From the NCBI GenBank assembly GCA_037481875.1, contig JBBFKY010000009.1, positions 62,001-126,000 of the forward strand: 64,000 nucleotides of DNA. Reading direction: 5' to 3'. The notes below the pieces were generated by a model, which saw nothing but the letters and a program-made list of their open reading frames with translations, was not told the DNA's origin and made no database searches. Positions 8,700 through 17,224 of the stretch are shown in pieces (the first letter of the stretch is position 1; each line of letters opens with the position of its first letter). The position numbers and the translations under genes were made by a program. Source of the DNA: Desulfosoma sp. (lineage in GTDB: Bacteria > Desulfobacterota > Syntrophobacteria > Syntrophobacterales > DSM-9756).

Positions 8700-9329
8700 A
8701 TGCCCTTCGCGCAGAAAATGGAAACGGACACCATAGGCTGCTTGGAATTTGAAGGCGGGAATGTTCTCGGCGTTTTGTTTCCTTGGTTTCAGTCCGGCGT
8801 GTGGGTTCTTCTCCCCGCGGAGTCCACCGTAGGTCTTCTTCTGACCCAAGAATGGGGGCTCGATCCAGAAAGCCTCGATGAAAAACTCGGGACCGTTTTT
8901 CTGAACGGCACACCCTTGGACGATATGGAATCGGCTTTTCTTTGCGATGGGGACGTTCTGGCCCTTTCCGGACCCATGCCTGGGCTGGCGGGGGCCATTC
9001 TTCGAAGAAACAGCCCCTTGGCGGTCTTGCGTCACGGTTGCAAGACCACGAGCTTTGAAACTTCACCAAAGGCGTCCGGACCGATTCTTGTGCGGGTCAA
9101 ACTCTTCAACCGGCTCATTGAGGATCTTGGACCGATCTTGCTTCGAAAGGGTATTCTTTTGGAAAAAGACGATGCGCTGCAGTGCCTGAGGACCTGGAAG
9201 TATTCCGAAAGAGCGAAACCCACAAGGGTATGGCTGAACCGAGAAGAGGTATCCTTTGAGAACCTTGAGCTTAGCCCAATCCACAGGTGTTCCTACGTGG
9301 AATTTCGCTTGGCGGATGGATCCGCTTAG
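8700..9329 (+). CDS. Hypothetical protein, 209 aa
   Basis: I recognise no family. The ATG at 8700 follows GAGAAAGGAAAGTC, a reasonable ribosome site. The protein starts MPFAQKMETDTIGCLEFEGG and has a compact central part with FLNGTPLDDMESAFLCDGDV and LALSGPMPGLAGAILRRNSP. That text looks like a beta-grasp-type small domain with a hydrophobic turn, but I would not name it. Two cysteines, no signal peptide, no membrane span. It is divergent from the Ntn-hydrolase-like gene, whose start lies 83 bases away, so the two may share a control region. Confidence 0.55.
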   Translation: MPFAQKMETDTIGCLEFEGGNVLGVLFPWFQSGVWVLLPAESTVGLLLTQEWGLDPESLDEKLGTVFLNGTPLDDMESAFLCDGDVLALSGPMPGLAGAILRRNSPLAVLRHGCKTTSFETSPKASGPILVRVKLFNRLIEDLGPILLRKGILLEKDDALQCLRTWKYSERAKPTRVWLNREEVSFENLELSPIHRCSYVEFRLADGSA

Positions 9330-9643
9330 GAGCTTGTTCGACAATTTAGGATCAGCCATTCCTTGTCACAACGTAGGGGCACGGCGTGCCGTGCCCCTAC
9401 GTCCCAAGCCATTTTTCCGCTGGGAGCGTAGGCGTCCCGCCTGAACAAAAGGCGGGCCCAAAAGGCCAGAGCTCCAAGAAAAAACACCGTTTTTGGCCTG
9501 ATGGGTGCGAGGCGCTTCCTCGCCCCCACCTTGAAAATCCGTCCAAGACTTAAGTTCTATAAATTCTTCCACAAGCTTCAGAGGGAATGGCTTTCGGCTT
9601 GCGCAGCCTACTGCGAAACAAAAACTTTGGCCTAGCGCCCGTT
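9330..9643. repeat. Intergenic stretch with two palindromic repeats
   Basis: No gene seen. At 9376-9401 lies a near-perfect palindrome built on AGGGGCACGGCGTGCCGTGC, which reads as a hairpin and could terminate the upstream gene. At 9421-9460 is a second element, TGGGAGCGTAGGCGTCCCGC then GGCGGGCCC, closely related to the one at 1564-1600. Both resemble extragenic palindromic elements rather than coding DNA. Confidence 0.6.
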
Positions 9644-11119
9644 TCACATGCTCGCGTATCGTGCCAGGTAGTTTTCCAGGCGAACCTTGCGAGCCGTGTT
9701 TTCTGAGGACATGTAACGAATCTTTCCAAACACAGGGCGTTCGGGGCCCCAAGGTCTGTCGTAGCGTCCGAGAACCCAAAAGATGCCCGTGTATGAATTG
9801 GGATCCCGGCCGTCCAACGCATATTTGTTGTTCAATTCAATCATGATCTCAAGAGCTTCCTGAGGGGAACGGCTCCAGTGGAGAATCTTTTTTCCCCATA
9901 ACATGCGAAGGTAATTGTGGATTCGCCCTTCGGTGACAAGCTGCCTTTGGGCGGCATTCCATAGAGGATCATGGGTTTCGGCTCTTTCAAAGTCCTCAAG
10001 CATATAGACGTAAGGTCTGGTATCTTTAGCATGGGCTTCCAAGGTTTCCCGGGCCCAGGAAGGCAGGGACGCATAGGTGTCGTAGTCGTCATGATAGCGG
10101 CACATATTGAATCCCAGCTCCCGCCATGTGATCAGCTGGTCCAGAAAGGCTTCCGCCCCTTCGCTCATCCCCCACCACCCGGAACGGGATCCGGTGGCCT
10201 TGGTGCCCAGCCTCTCAGAAGACCAACCTTCATGGCTACAGACTGCCTCAAATACTTCGTGAACACTCAGGTGCCCGAAATGCAGGTAGGGAGAAAGCCC
10301 ACTGGTGACCTCTTCATCCGGATGATTACGTTCTTCCGCATAGCGAGACAATAGATGTTCAAGGAACTGTCTCAGGCGTTTTTGACCCGCTGTTGTGCCT
10401 CCCCGGGTTGCACAGGCACCCACGTGATGATTCACGGGAAGGGCGGCGAGCAGATCCAAAGGGCGGAGGAGCTCTTTTTCCGTGCAGAGTGGCCACTTTT
10501 GAAAGATGTCCTCAAGAGCCACCCTGTCTGCGGTATAGGGTAATTGTTCCAAGGGATTTTTCGTCGGTTTCTGGTCCAGATGATTTCTCAGGACGCTTTG
10601 AAGGTAACGTCGAAAAGCATAAGCCGATGGAAAAGCCCTGCCGGGACTGTTGAGAGGAAGAAGTCCGTTGGAATCGACTTTTTCCAAAAGCACCGTCAGT
10701 TTTCGGCCTGCGGCTTCAATCATGAAAGGGATGAAAAAGGCGGGAAAATCGTCCGTAATCACAACACAGGCACGATGTCCCAAAGCGGTGAGCAACCCCT
10801 TTCCCTCCCCGTTGGATTTTTCCACGTAGGCATAATAGGTCACCGCCGTGTTTCGGCTTTGCGCTTCATTTTCTCGCATCCCTTCGAGGATAAAGGTATG
10901 AAAACGCTCACAAGCCCAGGGGTAATCCAAACGCAAGGCTTCGAGAATGACCAGAGGCTTTTGCAGTTCCAAAGCCCACTGAACGGACCGGTCCAAAGCA
11001 AAATTCCAGGAAAGACGCCGGTAGGCCGTCATCCAGTAGAGCACATAATCCCCTTGAGGGTTCACAGGATGTTGATTGACAAGGTGAATACGTTCCCGAG
11101 GCACTTGAAAGCCGGACAT
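9644..11119 (-). CDS. Class II CPD photolyase
   Basis: Light-driven repair of cyclobutane pyrimidine dimers using FAD. The 491-residue protein has the N-terminal antenna-binding half (GDYVLYWMTAYRRLSWNFAL, like other class II enzymes) and the FAD/DNA-binding half with SGLSPYLHFGHLSVHEVFEA, LDQLITWRELGFNMC, and near the end YLRMLWGKKILHWSRSPQEA and SYTGIFWVLGRYDRPWGPER, the class II hallmark. The ATG at 11119 has AAAAGGAAA at good spacing; the 11152 start does not. Single-gene unit, the stop followed by the repeat-bearing gap. A photolyase in an otherwise anaerobe-looking genome implies occasional light and surface exposure (inference). Confidence 0.9.
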   Translation of the reverse strand: MSGFQVPRERIHLVNQHPVNPQGDYVLYWMTAYRRLSWNFALDRSVQWALELQKPLVILEALRLDYPWACERFHTFILEGMRENEAQSRNTAVTYYAYVEKSNGEGKGLLTALGHRACVVITDDFPAFFIPFMIEAAGRKLTVLLEKVDSNGLLPLNSPGRAFPSAYAFRRYLQSVLRNHLDQKPTKNPLEQLPYTADRVALEDIFQKWPLCTEKELLRPLDLLAALPVNHHVGACATRGGTTAGQKRLRQFLEHLLSRYAEERNHPDEEVTSGLSPYLHFGHLSVHEVFEAVCSHEGWSSERLGTKATGSRSGWWGMSEGAEAFLDQLITWRELGFNMCRYHDDYDTYASLPSWARETLEAHAKDTRPYVYMLEDFERAETHDPLWNAAQRQLVTEGRIHNYLRMLWGKKILHWSRSPQEALEIMIELNNKYALDGRDPNSYTGIFWVLGRYDRPWGPERPVFGKIRYMSSENTARKVRLENYLARYASM

Positions 11120-11170
11120 GGGGATTTCCTTTTGACATGCTCTTAGGCACACCGCCTAAATTATATCGGG

Positions 11171-12486
11171 TCAGTAAAGCCACCACAATTTCGGCAGCCA
11201 GAGGCTCAAGGCCGGAAACACGGTCGCTAACAAGAGCGTTGATACCATGGCTGCAATGAAAGGCAAAGTGGCCAGGGATGCTTTTTCCAGGGAAACACCG
11301 GCAAAGTTTGGAGTCACACAGAGAACCACGGCCACAGGAGGCGTAAACTGCCTTATGGCCAGGTTCAGTGTGATGACGACGATGAACCACAGAGGATCCC
11401 AACCAAAATGAGACATGATTGGCATCAGAATGGGCTAGAACACATAATAGATGGAAATGGCATCCTAGAGCATGCCTGCTATGAAAATGAGAACATTGAC
11501 GTGCAGCAAAACAACACCAGGTTGCAAGCACACATGGAGGAGGGAACCGGCGACTTTTTCCATAACACCAAGGGTGGCTCCCGCCCAACTGTACAACCCG
11601 CCTAAGGCGACAGTTGGAAGTACTAAAGAAATGGAGGCATCGACGAGGATCTGACAAAAGCTTTGAAGGTTCAAAGTTCGATAAACGACAAGACCTAAAA
11701 GGACCACAATAAAACACGGCAACAATGGCAGCTTCCGTAGCCGTGAAGATCCCCCGTTAATGCCACCCAAAATCACCAACGGGTCCAGAAGGCCCCAAAA
11801 AGCGTCCCTAAAAACGGCAGCCACTTCCTTCAAACTTCCACGTTTTTCACCCATGTAGCCTCTGTGCTCTAAAATCCAATAAGCGGGCCAAATCAGGGAA
11901 AGACCGGCGAGGATACCGGGGAAGATGCCTGCCGCAAAAAGGGCTGGAACCGACGTGGTAGTGATCACCCCGTAAAGGATGAAAGCGATGCTGTGAGGCA
12001 CCACTATGGCTGCGGAACCTCCAGCAGCGATCAGGGCCGCACTGAAAAATCTTTAGCGTAATTTTTTCGAGCCATGGCAGGGATAAGCACCGCTCCCATG
12101 GCGGCGGCATCCGCTGGGCCGGAACCACTGACGCCGCCCAAAAACACACATAGACAAAGATTGATACAACGACCAATCCGCCGGGAAATGCCCTCAACGA
12201 GACTAGCCAGATGAACCAAACGTCAGGAGACACAGCAATGCTCTAAAATCATGCCGGCCAAAATGAAAAAGGGAACAGCCAAAAGGGGATACTTGGCGAT
12301 GCCCGCATAGAAATTGGAAGAAACCACCGGAATACCCAGCTGGAAATGTCCAAGGCTCAGGATAGTCACTCTTTTCAGAGCCACTGCAATGGGAACTCCC
12401 AGAAAATGCAGCGTCAGGAAAGAGAAAAAAGCCATATTGCCGAATCTATCAGAGGAACCCCATTCCAAAGCGATGGCGTAGATCAC
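11171..12486 (-). pseudogene. Decayed TRAP transporter large permease (DctM)
   Basis: Homology to the DctM 12-span permease continues across four pieces that no single frame joins. N-terminal: SFLTLHFLGVPIAVALKRVT to PFFILAGMILEHC (12223-12486). Next: LVEGISRRIG through SGSGPADAAAMGAVLIPAMA (12031-12219). Next: PHSIAFILYGVITTTSVPAL and onward (11465-12004). Last: HFGWDPLWFIVVITLNLAIR to the end (11171-11425). In-frame stops or shifts separate them near 12220, 12010 and 11430-11465. The gene is therefore inactive. It overlaps the DctQ stop by 4 bases, as in working TRAP operons. Sequence errors alone are unlikely to give this many breaks. Confidence 0.85.
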
Positions 12487-12950
12487 CCTTCATCACGCCA
12501 GAGGACACGAGTGCGTTCCAAAGCCCCTAGCATGATGAACACGCCGCCGATGGAAACCGCCAAGGTATAAATCCATCGAGGGACCTGCATGGCATAGGAA
12601 GTGATCGACAGAACGGCTTCCTCACGAATCTGCAAAATGCAGTAGTAGGTTAGATTGCCGAAGACGATGAAAACCAGGGTCATGGAGAGGACGAGCACCG
12701 CATGTCGCAGGAATCGAGGAAAGCGCACGAAAATGAAATGAAGCCCAAGATGCAGTCCTTTGCGAAAGGCAGCGGCGGCCCCAAACACGGTCAGATAAAC
12801 CAGAGCGCTCACTTCCACTTCTGAGATAAAGGCAAAGGAGTAATTGGTGCTGTAGCGAAGAACCACATTGACAAAAGCGATTATGGCCATCACCAGCAGG
12901 AATAGCGCACAGGCGGCTTCCTCAAAATGATCGCGAAGCCAGACAATCAT
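12483..12950 (-). CDS. dctQ: TRAP transporter small permease (DctQ), intact between broken partners
   Basis: 155 residues with four membrane spans: FEEAACALFLLVMAIIAFVN, a second near VSALVYLTVFGAAAAF, a third at HAVLVLSMTLVFIVFGNLTY, a fourth at IYTLAVSIGGVFIMLGALE. This matches the DctQ family in length and topology; its job is to join the solute-binding protein and the DctM permease in Na+- or H+-coupled uptake of organic acids. The frame is open from start to stop. Since both DctM and DctP are broken here, the protein probably has no partner at this locus, and it may be the last member to decay or may serve another TRAP system. Confidence 0.8.
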   Translation of the reverse strand: MIVWLRDHFEEAACALFLLVMAIIAFVNVVLRYSTNYSFAFISEVEVSALVYLTVFGAAAAFRKGLHLGLHFIFVRFPRFLRHAVLVLSMTLVFIVFGNLTYYCILQIREEAVLSITSYAMQVPRWIYTLAVSIGGVFIMLGALERTRVLWRDEG

Positions 12951-12997
12951 TCAGCGAAGCATCTTTTGGGATGCTTTTCCTGCGTTCATTCCTAGCG

Positions 12998-13565
12998 TCA
13001 GAGAAGTTTTTCCGCCTGAGTGACCAGATCGGTTCCGATCATTTCTTTCCATTCGTTATAGACGGCTCGGGTTTTTTCACGGACCGCGGCGCGCATCTCG
13101 GGTGTGAATACTGTGACCTCCATGCCGTTTTGCCGCAAGAGCTGCAAACCTGCCGTGTCACCCTCAAGACCCTGACGTGGTTGTTGAATCTCCCCTAACA
13201 TAGGCGTCCAGGGCGGCTTGGTTCACAATGGCCTGATCTTCCGGACAGAACGTTTTCCATGTTTCTTCTCTGGCACCTGGAATGAGCGGATCGATAGCGT
13301 AGTGCCAAATGCTGATGTATTTATGCACTTGCCAGAGCTGTTAAGGAATAATGACGTCATTCGCAGGGTTTTCTTGGCCGTCCACGGTCCCTTGCTGAAA
13401 CGCGGTTTGAGCTTCGCCCCAGTTCATGTTGATGGGATTGGTTTCAAAGGCTCGAAAGGTGTCGATAAAGAAGCCTACGTTAAAACATTTCCTGGGCTTG
13501 CCTGCGGTACGAACATAGAGCCGTCCCTTTGCCGGGTCTGATACGGTAAGCTTCCTCATTTCATA
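12998..13565 (-). pseudogene. Decayed TRAP solute-binding protein (DctP) fragment
   Basis: Clear DctP text appears in the minus frame near 13340-13560: TNPINMNWGEAQTAFQQGTV then DGQENPANDVIIP. A stop codon follows at 13341, but the same frame goes on with QVHKYISIWHYAIDPL and TWKTFCPEDQAIVNQAALDA, then a frameshift near 13200 leads into FTPEMRAAVREKTRAVYNEW to the C-terminus (12998-13201). The N-terminal third with its signal peptide is missing: nothing family-like is seen upstream of about 13565. At least one nonsense change, one frameshift and an N-terminal loss make this a pseudogene. Confidence 0.85.
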
Positions 13566-14184
13566 GGTTTCCTGTTGGACGCAGAATGTCAACCTAGTCG
13601 TTCGACACACCTCCTTCATCTCACTGACTGGGTGGCACAGATGGTTTATTGGGATGATGGGGAAGCTCTTTGGGGATCGCGTTGAGAGTCCTGAAGCAGC
13701 GACGATGATTCGGATCGAGCCCTGCGGGTTGATTTTCCACACTGTCGTCGGGCTTTGAGCCAAAAGGTAAGCTTTCGGGGAACCGCGCCTTCCCGGATCA
13801 GTCAGAATAGCCCATAGTGGTTGCGCACGGGATGTGATCTAAGCAAGGTCGATGATTCAGGCTAATTCCTTATCTATCGGGGAAGAGTCCAACAAAAGGG
13901 CGGCTTGGAACTGGATAGCCGGCTCGAGGTTGCGGGACCCATGGGGACTCATAATGGGAAAGTGCCCCGCAACGAGCAGCATCTCTGGTCTGCGTGGCAA
14001 AATTCATGGCATGGGCGAGAGGTTTCTGGATTTGCAGAAGGCGTTCCATCCTGGCAAGCTCGGAATGCTGGTGGACGCCGTTGAAGAGAAGGGGGTTGCG
14101 AGAGACAACCCGCGTGGCTTTACTGCGACTATCCGTCGGTAAGAGACACCGTGGAGAGGTTCCTGTGGCATAGGGGGCCGGATC
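13566..14184. other. Unassigned DNA between TRAP remnant and IS66 remnant
   Basis: I see no supportable gene here. Short frames exist on both strands, but none has a ribosome site with a recognisable protein. The context (pseudogenes on both sides) suggests this is degenerate DNA from past insertions or deletions. Confidence 0.5.
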
Positions 14185-14720
14185 CTACGCCGTGACGTTT
14201 TGAGGAAGCAGCCGGCGCCAATTCTCTTCCGTTTCCGCCAGGGGGACATGGTCAAGAAGAAAATGCAGATAACGGCTGGGGTTCAACCCGAGGACCTTGG
14301 CCGCGCTGGTGAGGGCCAAGGATCTTGCCGCCGTGTGCGCCCCGTTGGGATCTCCGGCAAAGAGCCGGTTTTTCCGATCCAGGGCCAGGGGCCGATCTCG
14401 TTTTCGATCCGGTTGTTGTTCGGGGTGATGGAGGAATGTTCCAGATACCGAACGATTTTCTTCCAGCCATTCAAGAAATAGCCCACGGCTTTACCCAGAT
14501 GGCTCTTGGGCGGGACTTCGGGTGCCACAGATGCCGCAGCGCGCCCGTGACGAAAGCGTTCGAACTCGGAAAAGGCCCTCTCCTTGCGGAAGGCATAGAA
14601 ATCCTCGGGGCTCAATTCCTGGCTGTAAGCTTTATTTCCAACGGCCTAGAGCCGCTGAAGGCAGCCCAAGGACACCTCGGTACGACCGGTTTTTCCCTTG
14701 GCGGATTGGGTTTGGAAGTC
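14185..14720 (-). pseudogene. IS66-family transposase (TnpC) C-terminal remnant
   Basis: Reading the minus strand, GYFLNGWKKIVRYLEHSSIT and PNNNRIENEIGPW are the IS66 TnpC signature (the region with the catalytic Glu, normally DNNRAERAIRP). After that the frame shifts: LNPSRYLHFLLDHVPLAETE, the usual C-terminal end, is found in another frame and ends at the stop at 14185. Upstream of about 14640 a stop interrupts the frame. No tnpA or tnpB companion and no terminal inverted repeat are visible. A dead insertion-sequence fragment. Confidence 0.75.
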
Positions 14721-14799
14721 AAGGAATTCTTAACCCACATTTGTAAGATCGGTGACCTCCGATGCCAGGAGGACATAAAAGGCGCAGGGAAGCATTATG

Positions 14800-15310
14800 G
14801 ATGTGTTCCTCCCCCGCGCAAGAACTTCCGTAGAACGAGGATTTCGGGTTCGCTCGACGGGATGTGGCGGATTTTGCTTGGCAGGAGAGGATGTGGCGGA
14901 TTTCGCTTCGCTTCATTCGCCCTACGGATACTACGGATACAGAGGCGGATTTCGCTTCGCTTCATCCGCCCTACTACAGGGTTACTGAGCCCGCTGACAT
15001 GCCAAGAGACAATCCGCCTAGGCTATTGTTCCTAATGTTCGCTCTCGTACTTACCGCCCCCTTGGTTCATTGATAGCCTCCTTTAGCTTTTCGGAGATCA
15101 TGAACGAAAAGGCTTCAGACCGGAAGGTAGGGTTGCCCGGAAGCTGACGAATCATCTGATAGGGAAAGTTTGGATCGATGAACGAAGCCGCCCTGGTCTT
15201 CTGTCCCCAAAAAGGCCTTCTGTAGCATCCGCTAGAGAAAGATGGATGTCGATCCCGTAGGGTTCTAAAAGAGCATGTGGGAAAGGGGGAGTGAAGGGAG
15301 GTGATGACTT
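14800..15310. repeat. Tandem GCGGATTTCGCTTCGC repeats and unassigned DNA
   Basis: Between about 14869 and 14975 the motif GGCGGATTT(C/T)GCTTCGCTTC followed by ATTCGCCCTAC or ATCCGCCCTAC recurs three times; each unit is an imperfect palindrome of a type common in proteobacterial intergenic DNA. Between the copies are short TACGGATAC repeats. From about 15000 to 15296 I see nothing I can name; it leads into the strong ribosome site of the next small gene. Confidence 0.6.
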
Positions 15311-15445
15311 ATGCCGAAATGCGGAATCTACGGAGGTGAGGCGTCGCGTCAAACGTGTATCACCGAGGACGGTCGATGCGATCTGTATGGCAGAAAAGGG
15401 GTGCTGGTCGAGGAAGAGACCAAGGAAAAGAAGGAGAAGAAGTGA
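15311..15445 (+). CDS. Small Cys-containing protein, 44 aa, upstream of the Crp/Fnr gene
   Basis: Starts MPKCGIYGGEASRQTCITED, continues GRCDLYGRKGVLVEE and ends in a Lys/Glu-rich tail. The three cysteines (one near the start, one in the middle, one after GR) suggest a metal site. The ribosome site GGAGGTGA lies six bases before the ATG and is an exact anti-16S match, so the frame is almost certainly translated. The stop TGA overlaps a possible GTG start (15442) of the downstream Crp/Fnr gene, implying coupled translation. No function known to me; given coupling, a role alongside the regulator is a fair guess. Confidence 0.6.
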   Translation: MPKCGIYGGEASRQTCITEDGRCDLYGRKGVLVEEETKEKKEKK

Positions 15446-16029
15446 GGCTTCCTGGAGGGGGTGCGAGCAGACCCCCTTCTGTGTCCCAAGCGCACCGGGC
15501 GGACCGCATGTTCCTGATCAAGGCCGGGCGGGTCAGGCTTACCAAAGTGCAGGAAGACGGCCACGAAATCACCTTGGACTTGCGCAAACCGGGAGATTTT
15601 CTCGGCGAGCAGATGCTGTCCGAAGAAGCGGATTACCCAGTGAGTGCTGTCTGCATGGAACGCACTCTCATCCGCGGGATTTCCAGGAAACGCTTCGAGG
15701 CTCTGGTGAGAGAGCGCCCTGACGTGGGGCTTCAGGTGATTCAAAACTAAAGCACTAGAATACATCTGTTGACGGATCGAGCTGAGAGTTTCTCCTTTTC
15801 CAATCTTGAAGAGCGCCTCTATCGGATCTTGGTCGCCGTGGCCAAAGAGCACGGAAAGCGCATGGCAAAGGGCCACGTTATCCATTTCCCGCTCACCCAC
15901 GAGGACCTTAGTTTCCTTGTGGGAGCGCACCGGGTGAGTATCACGCGGGCCATGGGAGAGCTTCGCAAAAGCCGGCGGATCTCTATTGAAGGCCGAAGAC
16001 TCCTTGTCTGCGCGGAACCTTTGTCTTAG
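15442..16029 (+). pseudogene. Crp/Fnr-family regulator, truncated and interrupted by a stop codon
   Basis: The sensor domain is recognisable from RMFLIKAGRVRLTKVQEDGH and TLDLRKPGDFLGEQMLSEEA. The frame then stops at TAA 15748-15750 inside VIQN, yet continues in the same frame with STRIHLLTDRAESFSFSNLE, the linker helix, and LTHEDLSFLVGAHRVSITRA, the helix-turn-helix. Only about two dozen odd residues precede the sensor barrel where some 50 are expected, so the N-terminus is also damaged. A single base change (TTA or CTA to TAA) would explain the stop. The gene sits beside hemerythrin and flavodiiron genes, a setting common for HcpR/Fnr-type stress regulators. Confidence 0.75.
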
Positions 16030-16629
16030 GACCTTGTCCGAAAACTCAGAATTACCCATTCTAGACAACGCAATTTCAAGCACTTAGCATTCCCAAGAAT
16101 GCCAAAAACGGTATTCCGGGAAAAGCCCCCAGTGCATTCCATGACGCTTTGGGCTTTCACCCTCAGGTCCCCGATCCATACGAGTCGCCAGCCCAGCAAA
16201 GGGCGAACAAGGAATTTTAGGCTTAGGCTTGAACCGCGCACGGGAACCTCAAATGAAAAAGACAAGGCACACAGAGCCCCGACCACGCGTTGGAGCCTTG
16301 CGGTGTGACTTGCCCGTAAAGTCCAGGTTTACAATGGAATGAACATTGACTCATGACACCCGTGCTTCGTTTTTAGAGGCGAGCGATCGGTTTTTCTGAA
16401 CATCAGACCTGTGCCATGCTTCCTAAGGTTCACAGACGCCGAAAATGCTCGGACGTCCTGATCCAATTGCACCGACGAGGATCTCTGAATTTCCCATTAC
16501 TGGGAGAGGCTGCGTTGTGTCTGAATGGTCGGATCGTGGTGAGTGGATCGACCTGGTTCAGATTTGCCGCCTCAAACACTTCGGGGTTCAGCTCCGTGCA
16601 GCGTTGTCACTCAGGGATCGGTTTGGGGC
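16030..16629. other. Intergenic region without recognisable features
   Basis: No supportable gene, RNA or repeat was found in these 600 bases; open frames on both strands lack ribosome sites and protein-like composition. It separates the broken regulator (plus) from the hemerythrin gene (minus), which converge here, so a transcription stop is expected but I could not pick out a clean hairpin. Confidence 0.4.
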
Positions 16630-17184
16630 TCAATGAAGATATTCTTTTTCGAGACGCTCCATCAGGCGGTGAAACTCTTCATGTTTTCCGTGGCCGATGC
16701 GTTCCTGCTCAAGCCGCTCAAAGGCCTGTAGGAGGTCATTGTCCGACCAAGGCTCCAGGTGAGACTCGGCCATAGGAAACAGGACGTTGTCCTCTTTGTC
16801 GATGTGGGTCCTCAAAAGTTCACCGTATTGGTTTGCGATCTCCTCAACTCTTGAATGTGCCTCGGGATCTCCCGCCCGCAAAAGGGCCGTAGCCTCTTCG
16901 AGCCTAGCCACAAGGGCTCTGCCTTTCTCATGTTCGGCCAGCATAACACCGATGGGACCGCCCTCGCGGAGCACGCCGACCGATTCCAAGGCTCGAAAGA
17001 GAAAATCCTCTTCTTTTCCGTGATGACAACGGTCCACAAAAACCTTCAGGAATTCTAGTACACCCTGCACATCCCTTTCAGGAACGTTTTCCCTTCGGCC
17101 GATCTTTTCGCTGAGCACCTTCAGGATCTCAAGCGTGCCCTTGATACTCTGGTGTTCCCTTTTCAATTCATCGATTGCTTTCAT
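16630..17184 (-). CDS. Hemerythrin-domain protein (di-iron, O2/NO-related)
   Basis: 184 residues forming a four-helix bundle with the hemerythrin-like ligands: IDELKREHQSIKGTLEIL (first His), VFVDRCHHGKEEDFLF (HHGKEE, the typical HxxxE pair), MLAEHEKGRALVARLEEA (third) and LLRTHIDKEDNVLFPMAE (HIDKED). Such proteins bind a di-iron centre and are linked to oxygen or nitric oxide sensing or detoxification and iron repair. The ATG at 17184 has GAGGAGG eight bases before it; the ATG at 17190 is too close. Next to a flavodiiron protein and ferredoxin on the same strand, 40 bases downstream, so likely co-transcribed. Confidence 0.85.
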   Translation of the reverse strand: MKAIDELKREHQSIKGTLEILKVLSEKIGRRENVPERDVQGVLEFLKVFVDRCHHGKEEDFLFRALESVGVLREGGPIGVMLAEHEKGRALVARLEEATALLRAGDPEAHSRVEEIANQYGELLRTHIDKEDNVLFPMAESHLEPWSDNDLLQAFERLEQERIGHGKHEEFHRLMERLEKEYLH

Positions 17185-17224
17185 GACCATGCCTCCTCAC
17201 GAGGTGTTTCGACGCCCACAACGT

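Noticed and set aside
10544-11146. 200-aa plus-strand open frame
   Set aside because: Antisense shadow of the photolyase coding sequence.
15349-16083. 244-aa minus-strand open frame
   Set aside because: It is the antisense of the broken Crp/Fnr gene; no ribosome site and no family resemblance.
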